A stretch of DNA of 64,000 bases from Candidatus Zixiibacteriota bacterium (GTDB lineage Bacteria > Zixibacteria > MSB-5A5 > GN15 > JAAZOE01). Shown here piece after piece: positions 39,585-49,248 of this stretch. Under the pieces are notes generated by a model. That model was not told the DNA's origin and ran no database searches. It saw nothing but the letters and a program-made list of their open reading frames with translations. How positions within the stretch are numbered: position 1 is the stretch's first letter; the number at the start of each line of letters is the position of its first letter. A program made the position numbers and the translations under genes. Location of the stretch: contig DAOUTW010000015.1 of the NCBI GenBank assembly GCA_030668485.1, forward strand, positions 1-64,000. The letters run 5' to 3'.

Positions 39585-40429
39585 TGGCGATTAGAAAAGT
39601 GATCTTTATCGCCGATGTGGTCGGCAAGCCGGGCCGCAATATCCTTGCGAATATGACCCGGCGGTTGAAATATAAGTATCAGGCCGATTTTGTCATCGCC
39701 AATACCGAGAATGCCGCCGGGGGATTCGGGATCACACCGGAGATGGCCGGCAAGGTGTTCTCCTATGGCGTCGACTGCCAGACCTCCGGCAATCATGTCT
39801 GGGACCGGCAGGGAATCGGGGACTTTATGGTAGGGGAACCGCGGTTCATCCGCCCCGCCAATTACCCCGATGCCAAAGGCCGGGGGTGTTATATACATAC
39901 CGAAGGGGAGATGTCGATTGCTGTGGTTTCGCTTATGGGGCGGACCTATATGAACAATATCGAATGCCCTTTCCGGACCGCTGATCGAATCATCGAACAT
40001 ATTCCGGAAGAGATCGGCGTCGTCATCGTCGATATGCATGCCGAGGCGACCTCGGAGAAAGAGTCGATGTGGTTTTACCTCGATGGACGGGTTTCGGCTG
40101 TGATCGGTACTCATACCCATGTCCAGACGGCCGATGAACAGGTCTCGGGCCGGGGAACTGCCTATATCACCGATGCCGGCATGACCGGTCCGCATGATTC
40201 AATCCTCGGAATGAAAAAAGGGCCGGCGCTGAAAAGATTCTTGAGCGGTCGGCCAATCCGTCTTGCAGTGGCTGAGGACAATGTGAGGATATCCGGGGTC
40301 GTGATCGATGTCAATATGGATGACAAGGGGAGAGCGGTGGCAATTGAAAGATTCTGCATGGCGGCCGATCTGACCATGCCCTTCAAAGATCCAGAAGAGG
40401 AGACTATCGATGCCGGCGAAACTGATTGA
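39584..40429 (+). CDS. ymdB: YmdB-family metallophosphoesterase
   Basis: A family of dimetal phosphoesterases acting on cyclic nucleotides such as 2',3'-cAMP in Bacillus. The 281 residues carry the metal motifs: IFIADVVGKPGRNIL, NTENAAGGFG, SGNHVWDRQ, VDMHAEATSEK and GTHTHVQTADEQV. It is coupled to rny (ATG overlaps the rny stop), the order rny-ymdB being common. It overlaps folD by 20 bases. Confidence 0.93.
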   Translation: MAIRKVIFIADVVGKPGRNILANMTRRLKYKYQADFVIANTENAAGGFGITPEMAGKVFSYGVDCQTSGNHVWDRQGIGDFMVGEPRFIRPANYPDAKGRGCYIHTEGEMSIAVVSLMGRTYMNNIECPFRTADRIIEHIPEEIGVVIVDMHAEATSEKESMWFYLDGRVSAVIGTHTHVQTADEQVSGRGTAYITDAGMTGPHDSILGMKKGPALKRFLSGRPIRLAVAEDNVRISGVVIDVNMDDKGRAVAIERFCMAADLTMPFKDPEEETIDAGETD

Positions 40430-41300
40430 CGGTAAAGCGATCGCTAAGCAGGTCAAGGAAGAACTTAAATCGGATATAGCCGAGCTAAAAGAAAAAGGTA
40501 TCGTCCCGGGACTGGCAGCGGTTTTGGTCGGGGATGATCCTGCCTCGCATATATATGTCCGTAGTAAATCCAGGGCTTGCAAAAAACTTGGCATCTACAG
40601 CGAGGTCATCGAACGCCCTGCCGATTTGAAACGGGAAGAATTGAACCGGCTTATCGATGAACTGAATAATCGCACCGATATTCACGGTATTCTGATACAG
40701 TCGCCGTTACCGAAACATCTCGATGAACTGGAAGCGGTTCTGTACGTCAATCCACACAAGGATGTCGATGGTTTCCACCCGATGAATGTCGGGTACATGC
40801 TTCTGGGTTCGCCGGTGTATCTGCCCTGCACTCCTTTTGGAGTGATTAAAATGCTCGATGCCTCGGGAGTAGAACCGAACGGCAAAAAAGTCGTCATTCT
40901 GGGCCGGGGTAATATCGTTGGAAAACCTCTGGCGGCGATCCTGATGCAGAAATGGGAAGGATGCAATGCCACGGTCACGATCTGCCATACCGGAACGGTC
41001 GATATTGCAGCCGAGACTCGTCAGGCCGATATCATAGTGGCGGCGATGGGCAAAGACCGTTTTGTGAAGCCGGATATGATCAAAGAGGGTGCGGTTTTAA
41101 TTGATGTCGGAATCAATCGCGTTGATGATGAAACCGCCGAAAAAGGATACCGTATCTATGGCGATATCGATTTTGAAGCCTGCCAGGAAAAAGCGTCGAT
41201 GATCACTCCGGTACCGGGCGGAGTGGGGCCGATGACAATTGCCATGCTGCTTTACAATACTGTCAGGGCTGCAAAAATATTGACCTATGAAAATAAGTGA
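40410..41300 (+). CDS. folD: Bifunctional methylenetetrahydrofolate dehydrogenase/cyclohydrolase
   Basis: FolD interconverts methylene-, methenyl- and formyl-tetrahydrofolate. The 296-residue protein has the catalytic Tyr/Lys region (HIYVRSKSRACKKLGI), the signature HGILIQSPLPKHLDE, VDGFHPMNVG, and the Rossmann segment KKVVILGRGNIVGKPLA and PVPGGVGPMTIAMLL. It ends the housekeeping operon. Confidence 0.97.
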   Translation: MPAKLIDGKAIAKQVKEELKSDIAELKEKGIVPGLAAVLVGDDPASHIYVRSKSRACKKLGIYSEVIERPADLKREELNRLIDELNNRTDIHGILIQSPLPKHLDELEAVLYVNPHKDVDGFHPMNVGYMLLGSPVYLPCTPFGVIKMLDASGVEPNGKKVVILGRGNIVGKPLAAILMQKWEGCNATVTICHTGTVDIAAETRQADIIVAAMGKDRFVKPDMIKEGAVLIDVGINRVDDETAEKGYRIYGDIDFEACQEKASMITPVPGGVGPMTIAMLLYNTVRAAKILTYENK

Positions 41301-41670
41301 TTACGGCAATTATTTAAAGTAATACATTAAATATTGAACCTTTTCTCATAATCTCCCGGAAGCGGCCTTTGAGAGCGACTCTGGTTGCACTCCGATTTAA
41401 ATCAGTTGATTTATTTTGCCTAATAAATGCATTGTAATGCATATAGAAAAAATAGCCCATTTAAAAAATGTTTTATTCCTTCCCGATCCACTCATGGGGT
41501 GATTTTAGCATTGTCATAACAGACTGTTTTCTATGGCATTAAGAGGGGCTGTGAGCAGCTCTGGGGGGATTCCACATTATATACAACTTGATCGATTCCT
41601 ATGTCCGATTCAGGGCATACGATTTGCTTATTCAAGCTCTCATATGGAACCGTTATACCTATTGGGAAAT
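41301..41670. other. 370-bp upstream region of the secreted-cargo gene, with a palindrome
   Basis: This AT-rich region lies between folD and the secreted-protein gene. It contains the perfect 7-2-7 palindrome ATGCATT-GT-AATGCAT at 41427-41442, which could be an operator. The reading frame of the next gene stays open back to 41533, but the translated extension looks unstructured. No RNA gene or clear promoter was found. Confidence 0.5.
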
Positions 41671-44600
41671 ATGGCTCGAAAACTAATATATATGGTAATA
41701 CTCGGCCTGATTGCCCCGGCTTTGGCCCTGGGGCAGGAACCGGGGATAACTTACCTGGATGAACCTTATCATTCGGTGGTGTCTCTGGATCAGTTCTCCC
41801 GTCCGCCTGTCCCAATAGAATTGGAGAATATTACCGATTCCCTCTCCGATTATATCGTCGGTCATGACGCCGTTCATCAGATCGGTTTTCAACTCCCTTA
41901 CTTTGAAGGTCAACCGGTTGGACTGTTGCGCGGCCGCCAGGTTGTTGTCACTTTTCCTCAGGAATTTGATGTTTCGACCATACATTCTGTTTCATACCGG
42001 GATACCGACGATGATTCCGCAGATCCGAAAATTGCTTGGATATTCATTTACGCCAATTCGGTTGTCGTCAGGTTTAAGGATAAAGTCCCCGGTCCGGAAG
42101 ATCCCCATTTTGCGTATTTAACACTTCGTTCCGTCGATAGCCCAAATATTGCCCGCAGCTATCAAGTTGTGGTCAAAGTCGATAATGTTCTCATGCAAAC
42201 CATCGCCGGACCCGACTTCAGCGAACCGTTCACGCTTCTTCCGTCTCAGGCACAATCGTTGGAAATCGAACCTGATGATGCCATGACACTCCGCGCCGGC
42301 GAGGGTATTGATTTTGAGGCCACGGCGGTCGATAGTTACGGCAATGTGATTCCAACCGATATGATTGAGTGGTCGATCGATCCCGAATTTGATCCGATCG
42401 GGACTATGTACGGCTCCTTCTTCCAGGCGACGACCACCGGAATCGGCAGGGTTCTAGCTTCGGTCGATGATCTTGAAGCTTCCTCCGGATTGATCACTGT
42501 CACCGCCGGTGATTTCGCCGCCCTCGGTATCGATTTGCCCGAAACTCAATTTATCGGTCATCCCTTCATCGGGGTAAATCCTAATTTATTCGCCTATGAT
42601 CAGTACGGTAACCGTGTTGCCGATTTTGACCAAACCGGAATAGAGATTCATTTGAGTTCTCCATCGGGAGCCATAACTCCCGATATGATTTCCGCCGCGG
42701 AGTTTGTTGATGGTATCGCCGATTTATCCGGTTTTACATATTCAGGCGACCCCGGTGCAGTTACAATAACGGCCGAGGCCGATGGGGTCGAAACTTCAAC
42801 CGAATTTTATGCCAACGGTGTCCATGCCATAATCGACGAGGGATATAATTTACCCGCCTGGCTGCTGACCGACTGGTATTTTTACAATCGTGGATATATC
42901 TGGAATCCGGCGGATCAGACGCCTGTGCAATTGATACTCAGCGCCGGCTTCATCGAAGGTAATGCTCCTGATCCGCGAATTACACAGGTACGGGATTGTA
43001 TTCCGCAGCCGTTCAACGGCGAATCATGCCGCTTCTCAGTTACTCAGGATGCTTTGATGGATCCCGGGGCTTATGAATACCGGGTCACCATCACGGCGGT
43101 CTACGAATTTGAATCGGAATTGATCAACACCGTATCGGCTTATAGCCGGGAGATGCCTGTTGAAGAGTTTATCCCATTTGCCTATGAAGCGATAGATCTT
43201 CCGACTATCGGCCGGGCGATACAATACAGTGTTCCTGCAAGTGTAAAGCTGATCAATGAAAACTCATTTGAATTTTCCCCGCTGTTGCGAACCTTAATTG
43301 GAATTCGATCAGAGGAAATGACTGCAAGTATGAGCGGTCTCAGTTACAGTTTCAATTGGGAACCGGAGAGAACAATTGATTTGTCGGTGGAATTTAACGA
43401 TTATCTTATACCCGGAGATTATATTTACTTCGTTAAAACCGATGCCCAATATTCCTCGCCGGAAGGTGAATGGCGTATCGGCCATCGGGACGACTTCTTC
43501 CTCTCTGATAGTTTGGTAATTTCGGAGGCCTCGTACCCTACAGTAAAAATTGTCTCCATCAACAACGATGCCCTCAATACCCCTTATGTAAATACTGGCC
43601 AGGAATTCAATATATCGGCCTTGCTCAGCAATCTTACCGACTCGACCATTGGCGGGCCGTTCACTGTCGAATTGATCACCGATGGACAGTCGGAAGTTCC
43701 TCCTCCATATATCATCCCCGAAATTCCGGCAACCGATACACCGTTCGTAATAAATTTCGCGGTCACGGCCGGAGCCGAGTCAAATCCGATCGAGGTTTTC
43801 ATGCTTCGATTTACAGATGTTCCCGATGGGGTTCAGGTCCTTCCGGGAGAAAATAGCTACGCGACGGTAATTATCCAGACGCCGGCGAATATATCCGTCG
43901 TTGCTGAGATTGTCGATCATCCCGGAGTGGTAGCCTCGCTGGGGTACAGCGAAGAGTTTGAAATCAGCGGCGGCTTTGAAAACTCTGGTATGGCACAGGC
44001 TGATGGCGGAACGGTAATTCTGAATTATGCCGGAAGCGAAGATTTCGGAATCGACCTCCCGGCGGAAATGCCATTTGATGCCATGGAAAACTGGCTGCTG
44101 ACTGCTCCGGATTTCGATTTGTCATCCAATTTTACAGTCAGTCTGGGCGAAATCCCGATAGACCGAAACACCGGCGAACCGGTGATAATGACTGGCAATT
44201 CGGTTTTCCTGGGCTTTGAAGTCCAGAGATCGCAAACCAAGCTTATTATCGAAGCCGGCGGATTCGATACCCGGCCGTTGGAACGGGGTGTCTCCAGCAT
44301 GCTGTTCGAATTAACCATGCAGAACAACACCATCGATCTGAGAAATACCCTGGCGCTGGAACTGCTGCTGATCAAAATGGTTGACCGCGACGGAAACCCG
44401 ATTGATGCGGGGTTGCTGATTGATGAAGCAACCGATGACGGTACTAATTTTTATCTCAATGGCAATCCGGTCGGCGAAAGATCGCCCCTGACCGGTGAAT
44501 TGATTTACAGTTTCCCGAATCTTAAAATTCGCGGCGGAGAGGTGATTACTCTCGAATATCGTCTGAAGCCGAAGGCGGATGCCAATCTCGATTTCTTCAA

Positions 44601-45039
44601 TATGAGCCTGAGTGGTGATAATATTGTAGCGCGAATTGTCGAAGGTCCCCAGGCAGGGCAACGGGTGCCGGTCACTGGTCTACTCGACCGGTCTTTCGAG
44701 GTCAATCTGCCTCAGTCGATCATCCCCGAAGAATTCGCCGCCTCGTTCAAAAATTATCCAAACCCGTTCAACCCGACGATCAAGCCGACTGAAATCAGAT
44801 ATAATCTGCCGTCTGCATCCGATGTCGATATATACATCTATACCATGACCGGGGAAGAGGTGCGGCATATGCACTTCGAGGCCGGCGCCAACGGAGGCAG
44901 AGAAGGTCTGAACGCCGGAATTTTCTGGGACGGTTATAACGGCAACGGCGAGATGGTCCTCAACGGTATCTATGTCGCCTACATTGAAGTCGCTTCCGGC
45001 GGCTTGACAGCTAAGGTGAAAATGGCGGTGGTGAAATGA
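41671..45039 (+). CDS. Large secreted Ig-like protein with T9SS-type C-terminal tail
   Basis: The protein has 1122 residues from ATG 41671. It begins with a signal peptide (1-21, ending ALALG), followed by beta-rich Ig/invasin-like domains (for example SIDPEFDPIGTMYGSF and PNLFAYDQYGNRVADFDQTG, at about 200-390) and several CARDB-like segments (NTGQEFNISALLSNLTDS; GYSEEFEISGGFENSG). The last ~90 residues form a FlgD-Ig sorting domain: FKNYPNPFNPTIKPTEIRYNLP, ending TAKVKMAVVK. This is the design of type IX secretion cargo. An upstream start at 41533 is possible, but only 41671 places the signal peptide first. The ligand or activity is unknown. Confidence 0.85.
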   Translation: MARKLIYMVILGLIAPALALGQEPGITYLDEPYHSVVSLDQFSRPPVPIELENITDSLSDYIVGHDAVHQIGFQLPYFEGQPVGLLRGRQVVVTFPQEFDVSTIHSVSYRDTDDDSADPKIAWIFIYANSVVVRFKDKVPGPEDPHFAYLTLRSVDSPNIARSYQVVVKVDNVLMQTIAGPDFSEPFTLLPSQAQSLEIEPDDAMTLRAGEGIDFEATAVDSYGNVIPTDMIEWSIDPEFDPIGTMYGSFFQATTTGIGRVLASVDDLEASSGLITVTAGDFAALGIDLPETQFIGHPFIGVNPNLFAYDQYGNRVADFDQTGIEIHLSSPSGAITPDMISAAEFVDGIADLSGFTYSGDPGAVTITAEADGVETSTEFYANGVHAIIDEGYNLPAWLLTDWYFYNRGYIWNPADQTPVQLILSAGFIEGNAPDPRITQVRDCIPQPFNGESCRFSVTQDALMDPGAYEYRVTITAVYEFESELINTVSAYSREMPVEEFIPFAYEAIDLPTIGRAIQYSVPASVKLINENSFEFSPLLRTLIGIRSEEMTASMSGLSYSFNWEPERTIDLSVEFNDYLIPGDYIYFVKTDAQYSSPEGEWRIGHRDDFFLSDSLVISEASYPTVKIVSINNDALNTPYVNTGQEFNISALLSNLTDSTIGGPFTVELITDGQSEVPPPYIIPEIPATDTPFVINFAVTAGAESNPIEVFMLRFTDVPDGVQVLPGENSYATVIIQTPANISVVAEIVDHPGVVASLGYSEEFEISGGFENSGMAQADGGTVILNYAGSEDFGIDLPAEMPFDAMENWLLTAPDFDLSSNFTVSLGEIPIDRNTGEPVIMTGNSVFLGFEVQRSQTKLIIEAGGFDTRPLERGVSSMLFELTMQNNTIDLRNTLALELLLIKMVDRDGNPIDAGLLIDEATDDGTNFYLNGNPVGERSPLTGELIYSFPNLKIRGGEVITLEYRLKPKADANLDFFNMSLSGDNIVARIVEGPQAGQRVPVTGLLDRSFEVNLPQSIIPEEFAASFKNYPNPFNPTIKPTEIRYNLPSASDVDIYIYTMTGEEVRHMHFEAGANGGREGLNAGIFWDGYNGNGEMVLNGIYVAYIEVASGGLTAKVKMAVVK

Positions 45040-46850
45040 TACGGCGAGCGATTCTCATATCGGTCCTGATCATGCTCCTGGTACCGCTGAACCTGGCGGC
45101 GTCCGACGATGGTGGCACCGAATCGGTTTTCAATCTGGGAGCCGGCGCCCGCGCTATGGGAATGGGCAACGGTTACACTGCCCTTGTTGAGGACGCCACG
45201 GCGGTCTATTACAATCCGGCCGCCATGCCATTCTTGCCCTCGCAGCAAATTTCATTTCTCCATACCGTCCTGTTTGAAAGCACCGTCTACGACTTCGCGT
45301 CCTATGTCTATCCCCTCAGTGATTTCGGAGGCTTCGGTATTGCCGCCATGAGGCTTGGCACCGACGATATCGGCCGCCGTGACGAAAATACCGACCTGGG
45401 GCGTTTCAACGCCTCCCGCATGCAATTGCTGTTGTCGTACGGACGGCGCATCGGCCAAAGATACTCCGCCGGCGCGAGTCTCAAACTGGCGCATCAGTCT
45501 ATTGACGATTATTCGGCTTATGGTTACGGTCTCGATCTGGCCGGTCGGGCCGAGATAACCGATAAACTGCGGGCCGGAGTACTGTTGCAGGATATTATCG
45601 GCTCCCGTATGAAATTGGCGACTGTCAAAGAACGAACGCCGTTTACTTTCAGAGCGGGACTGGCCTATCTGGTCGATCTTAAAAATTCCCCGTTTTCCGG
45701 CACGGCGACTTTTGACCTGGAAAAACCGGAAAACCGCAGTGCCAAGCTGCGTACCGGTGTAGAGATCGCTCATACCTCGGGACTGGCCTTGCGCGGCGGT
45801 TACGATCGTGACAACGTTACTCTCGGAATGGGTCTGGTGTATCAGCAATTGAATTTCGATTATGCTTTTAAATTTATGAAGCACCTCAGCGACAGTCATC
45901 GTTTTTCCCTGAGTTTCAGTTTCGGAGAAACACAGGACGATCGACAGGCGAGCCGGATTGAGGAAGAGCAGAGAAACCGAGACAATTACCTGCAGGCCCA
46001 ACGTGCTGACGCACTGCGACGAGATTTGAAGAAAGCCGATGCCTGGTTCAACTCCGGCAAACTCGACTCCGCCCTTTCCGCATATTATCGGGCTTCCACT
46101 CATGCTGACGATCCTGGAACCGAAAAACATATAAATACCCGCATCACAGGAATCCTGCATATGCAGGAGGAAGCACGCCCGAGTCAGGCCGATGGCGAGG
46201 CTCGCGCTATGCTGGTAATTCATCAGGCGACGGACATGATGGAGAAGGGTGAATTGAAGGCGGCCCGCGACATTATAGATGCGGCCATTGGAAATAAAAT
46301 CGACGCTACCGAACTTTATCTGCTCCGGCGAGAAATTGTCTTCAGGATGGACGCCAACATTAAAACTTTTCTTGATGAAGCGGAAAAGTCTTTCGATCAT
46401 GGCGATTACATCGAAGCGTATAACAAATACAACAGCGTACTGACTCTCGATGTCAATAATCCCCATGCCCGTGACGGTTCTCGCGCGGCCAAGATTCAGA
46501 TGGATATCGCTCAGCTTATGAAGATGGCAATGGATTACTATGATCAGGATCGATATATTCTGTCGCAACGTGAATTCAACGCCGTTCTTCTTCTGGACCC
46601 CGGTAATGAGACGGCGCGGAGGCATCTGCGAAATATCGACGATAAGCTGCGTGACTCCGGTACCCAGACCGAGAAGGACCTGCGCCATGACCAGGAACTG
46701 TGGCAGATTTATCTGGATGGTGTCGAGGCATATCGCGCCGGTGATTTCAAAAAGGCGATTGAACTCTGGGATAAGGTTCTGCGGAAGTATCCTAATGACA
46801 AAATGACCCTGGAAAACAAGAAACAGGCCGAGTTAAGGGTTAAGGAGTAA
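45036..46850 (+). CDS. PorV/PorQ-like outer-membrane barrel with a C-terminal TPR domain
   Basis: The start ATG overlaps the cargo gene stop (ATGA). A signal peptide (1-22, ending LNLAAS) is followed by a ~290-residue beta-barrel of the PorV/UPF0164 type: FNLGAGARAMGMGNGYTALVEDATAVYYNPAAM. Instead of ending there, the protein goes on with about 300 residues of helical TPR repeats (ADAWFNSGKLDSALSAYYRAS; DHGDYIEAYNKYNSVLTLD; DYYDQDRYILSQREFNAVLLLD; YRAGDFKKAIELWDKVLRKYP). In type IX secretion PorV shuttles cargo to the attachment complex; here the paired gene would be its cargo. The TPR part is periplasmic by prediction. Confidence 0.85.
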   Translation: MIRRAILISVLIMLLVPLNLAASDDGGTESVFNLGAGARAMGMGNGYTALVEDATAVYYNPAAMPFLPSQQISFLHTVLFESTVYDFASYVYPLSDFGGFGIAAMRLGTDDIGRRDENTDLGRFNASRMQLLLSYGRRIGQRYSAGASLKLAHQSIDDYSAYGYGLDLAGRAEITDKLRAGVLLQDIIGSRMKLATVKERTPFTFRAGLAYLVDLKNSPFSGTATFDLEKPENRSAKLRTGVEIAHTSGLALRGGYDRDNVTLGMGLVYQQLNFDYAFKFMKHLSDSHRFSLSFSFGETQDDRQASRIEEEQRNRDNYLQAQRADALRRDLKKADAWFNSGKLDSALSAYYRASTHADDPGTEKHINTRITGILHMQEEARPSQADGEARAMLVIHQATDMMEKGELKAARDIIDAAIGNKIDATELYLLRREIVFRMDANIKTFLDEAEKSFDHGDYIEAYNKYNSVLTLDVNNPHARDGSRAAKIQMDIAQLMKMAMDYYDQDRYILSQREFNAVLLLDPGNETARRHLRNIDDKLRDSGTQTEKDLRHDQELWQIYLDGVEAYRAGDFKKAIELWDKVLRKYPNDKMTLENKKQAELRVKE

Positions 46851-46903
46851 TTTTATCTGACAGGTACTGGCCATGTGAAGCTACCTCGATAAATATATTG
46901 AAA

Positions 46904-46948
46904 TGATCGGGCCGACCGGTTTTATGCCGGTCCGGCCGATTTTTTTGT
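46904..46948 (+). terminator. Rho-independent terminator after the PorV-like gene
   Basis: The arms ATCGGGCCGACCGG and CCGGTCCGGCCGAT pair at 12 of 14 positions around a short loop and are followed by seven T residues. This terminates the cargo/PorV operon. Confidence 0.85.
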
Positions 46949-46981
46949 TTGCGAAACTCTGATTTATACTAAATTGACTGT

Positions 46982-49036
46982 ATGTTTAAGAAACCGATAA
47001 GAGAGACGGTGGCTGCCTTTCCGGCTGAAGAAAGCCAATTGGCCGGGCTCCGGAAGACGGTCGAGGAAATATGTTCGCAGGTCAATCTGGCCCCCAAAGA
47101 ATTAAATAATATTATCCTTGCCGTCGAAGAAGGAGCCACTAACATCATCCGGCATGCCTATCTGCTCGGTGATGGAGAAATCCGTCTCAAAGTTGCGATC
47201 TTTAAACATTCCATAATTTTATCCCTGTTCGATACCGGCAAATCATTCCAGCCTCCCGACAAAACCAAACTCGATTTGAAAAAAATGGCTGACACCGGCC
47301 GCAAGGGGGGGCTCGGTTTTTACCTGATAAACAAGGTTATGGATCATGTCGATTATTATTCCCTCGAGGGGGAAAATGAACTGCGCATGACCAAGTTCCT
47401 CACCGATAAAGGAGAAAAGGAACTGGAGTGGAGCGGCGGGGTTTCGCTGCGCGTAAAATTCTCGGCCTGGACTTTTTTGATTATCCTGATTTTGGTCGCC
47501 GGAGCCTACTTGTACATCGATTCTCAGTCGAAAAACTATATCCAGTCGCGGCTGGATAAGATGGTCGATGCGCTGTGCAACTCCATCGCCTCCCAGGCTT
47601 ATGGGTATATAATCAACCAGCGTTCGGATGTGGAGTTCGACGAACTGGTGGTTTCGTATCAGCGCGCCAATGATGTTCTGCTGTCGATTGTCATTATCGA
47701 TAACAAAGGGGAGGTCCTGGCCGATTCCCACGATCCCAGCCAGTTGCATACCATCTATGATCCTCAAAAGCTGAAACTGATTATGGAAACCGGCTTCCCG
47801 GAGGCGAATACTCCCCATGGCAATTATGCTTTTGTAACACGCAAAGTCGGTCTGAGCGGCAATCGGCTCGGAAGCGTCATCATGGAATATTCATCCGAGA
47901 GTATGGAATTACAACTCAGACGTGCGCGGCAGATCATCCTGATAGTAACCGGAATTGGTCTTCTCATCGGCATAACGGGAATTTATCTGTTGTCGACCTA
48001 TTTCGTACGCCCTATCGGTCGGATTGTCGATCGGGTGCGTCGTTTCTCTCAGGGGGATCTGGACAGTCAGTTGCCGCTGGTCGGGGCGGGCGAATTTTAT
48101 GAAATTTCACGAGCCTTAAACGAACTGATAATGCGCATCAGACGCGACCGCAAAAATATTATAGAACGTGAGATCCTGCACAAGGAAATGCAGATGGCCG
48201 AGGAAATCCAGAAGGCCCTTATTCCCAGCAGCCTGCCGACCGTCACCGGATTCGAGATCGGTACGATTTATAAAGCCGCCCGGATGGTCGGGGGAGATCT
48301 GTTCGATATTGTCCAGATGGATGATCATACCTTCGCTGTAGTGGTGGCCGATGTTTCCGGTAAGGGTGTCCCGGGTTCATTAGTGATGTCGATGGTCAGA
48401 ACCGTCCTGCGGCTGGAAGCGAGGGGAAGTCGCTCCGCACGCGATATCCTGATCAAAGTAAACGATTTTGTGGCCGGCGATATCAAGCAGGGGATGTTCG
48501 TCACCATTCTCCTGGCGGTAATCGACTCCCGCTCCCGAAAGATAAATTTCGCCTCGGCCGGTCATAATCCGATGATTTATTATAACAGCCGAAAACGGGA
48601 GGCCAGGTTCCTCAACGCTCCCGGCATGCCGGTCGGGATCAAGGCCGATCATGTCGATTTCGCTAAGGCGATGAAGGCGGCCGAAATCAAATTCGAAGAG
48701 AATGATTTTCTTTTGATTTATACTGACGGTGTTACCGAGGGCCGAGGGCAGCATGAAAACGCCTATGGCACGGAACGGATAACTGATATGCTGACCGAAC
48801 ATGATGATAAAACCGCCATGGAATTGGCGGAATTGATAGAATCTGATATCATTCGCTTTATCGGCAAAGCTGACCAGCATGACGATATCACCATGGTAAT
48901 TCTTAAAAGTAACCAGGCGATTGCAGGCCGAGATAGCGACCGAACTGCCGATTCTGAAAAAGATGAAAACCCGGACCGGCAGAATATCGATTCGGTGACT
49001 CTCAAACCGGGTCAGGATCAATCCCCGGAAGAATAG
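46982..49036 (+). CDS. Fused RsbW-like kinase, membrane sensor, HAMP and PP2C (SpoIIE/RsbU) phosphatase
   Basis: The 684 residues combine opposing enzymes. Residues 1-150 are an anti-sigma-type histidine-kinase-like ATPase with intact boxes: N box (ILAVEEGATNIIRHAY), DTGKSF and GGLGFYLINKVMD. A membrane helix (about 161-180), a ~130-residue extracytoplasmic region, a second helix (318-340) and a HAMP domain (340-395) follow. Residues about 405-645 are a PPM phosphatase: EMAEEIQKALIPSSLP, GGDLFDIVQMDD, VVADVSGKGVPGSL and the metal aspartates in IYTDGVTEGRG. In partner-switching systems the kinase phosphorylates and the phosphatase dephosphorylates the same anti-anti-sigma STAS protein. No STAS or sigma gene is adjacent. 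Confidence 0.9.
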   Translation: MFKKPIRETVAAFPAEESQLAGLRKTVEEICSQVNLAPKELNNIILAVEEGATNIIRHAYLLGDGEIRLKVAIFKHSIILSLFDTGKSFQPPDKTKLDLKKMADTGRKGGLGFYLINKVMDHVDYYSLEGENELRMTKFLTDKGEKELEWSGGVSLRVKFSAWTFLIILILVAGAYLYIDSQSKNYIQSRLDKMVDALCNSIASQAYGYIINQRSDVEFDELVVSYQRANDVLLSIVIIDNKGEVLADSHDPSQLHTIYDPQKLKLIMETGFPEANTPHGNYAFVTRKVGLSGNRLGSVIMEYSSESMELQLRRARQIILIVTGIGLLIGITGIYLLSTYFVRPIGRIVDRVRRFSQGDLDSQLPLVGAGEFYEISRALNELIMRIRRDRKNIIEREILHKEMQMAEEIQKALIPSSLPTVTGFEIGTIYKAARMVGGDLFDIVQMDDHTFAVVVADVSGKGVPGSLVMSMVRTVLRLEARGSRSARDILIKVNDFVAGDIKQGMFVTILLAVIDSRSRKINFASAGHNPMIYYNSRKREARFLNAPGMPVGIKADHVDFAKAMKAAEIKFEENDFLLIYTDGVTEGRGQHENAYGTERITDMLTEHDDKTAMELAELIESDIIRFIGKADQHDDITMVILKSNQAIAGRDSDRTADSEKDENPDRQNIDSVTLKPGQDQSPEE

Positions 49037-49155
49037 GCCTTTTTAACTTCTCCCAATTCCGCATATGTTATTATCCCTCAATGTTATGGCGGTAACAAAA
49101 GGCATCAAATCGGTTATTTGAAGCAAAATGGCAGATTTCCGGCTGAAGATTTTTA

Positions 49156-49183
49156 TTGACAAATTTCAGGCTTGTATTATCCT
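49156..49183 (+). promoter_or_regulatory. Sigma-70-type promoter before the diguanylate cyclase gene
   Basis: TTGACA (49156-49161), 16 bases, TATCCT (49178-49183); the gene starts at GTG 49249. Confidence 0.5.
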
Positions 49184-49248
49184 GATATTAGAAAAGTGTA
49201 GCCTTTCACTTTCGTTCGCTGAATGCAATTGTACTAAGAGGGGAAATA

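Noticed and set aside
45252-46688. A 478-codon open frame on the minus strand
   Set aside because: It is fully antisense to the PorV-like/TPR gene, which has signal peptide and family motifs; the open antisense frame follows from codon bias.
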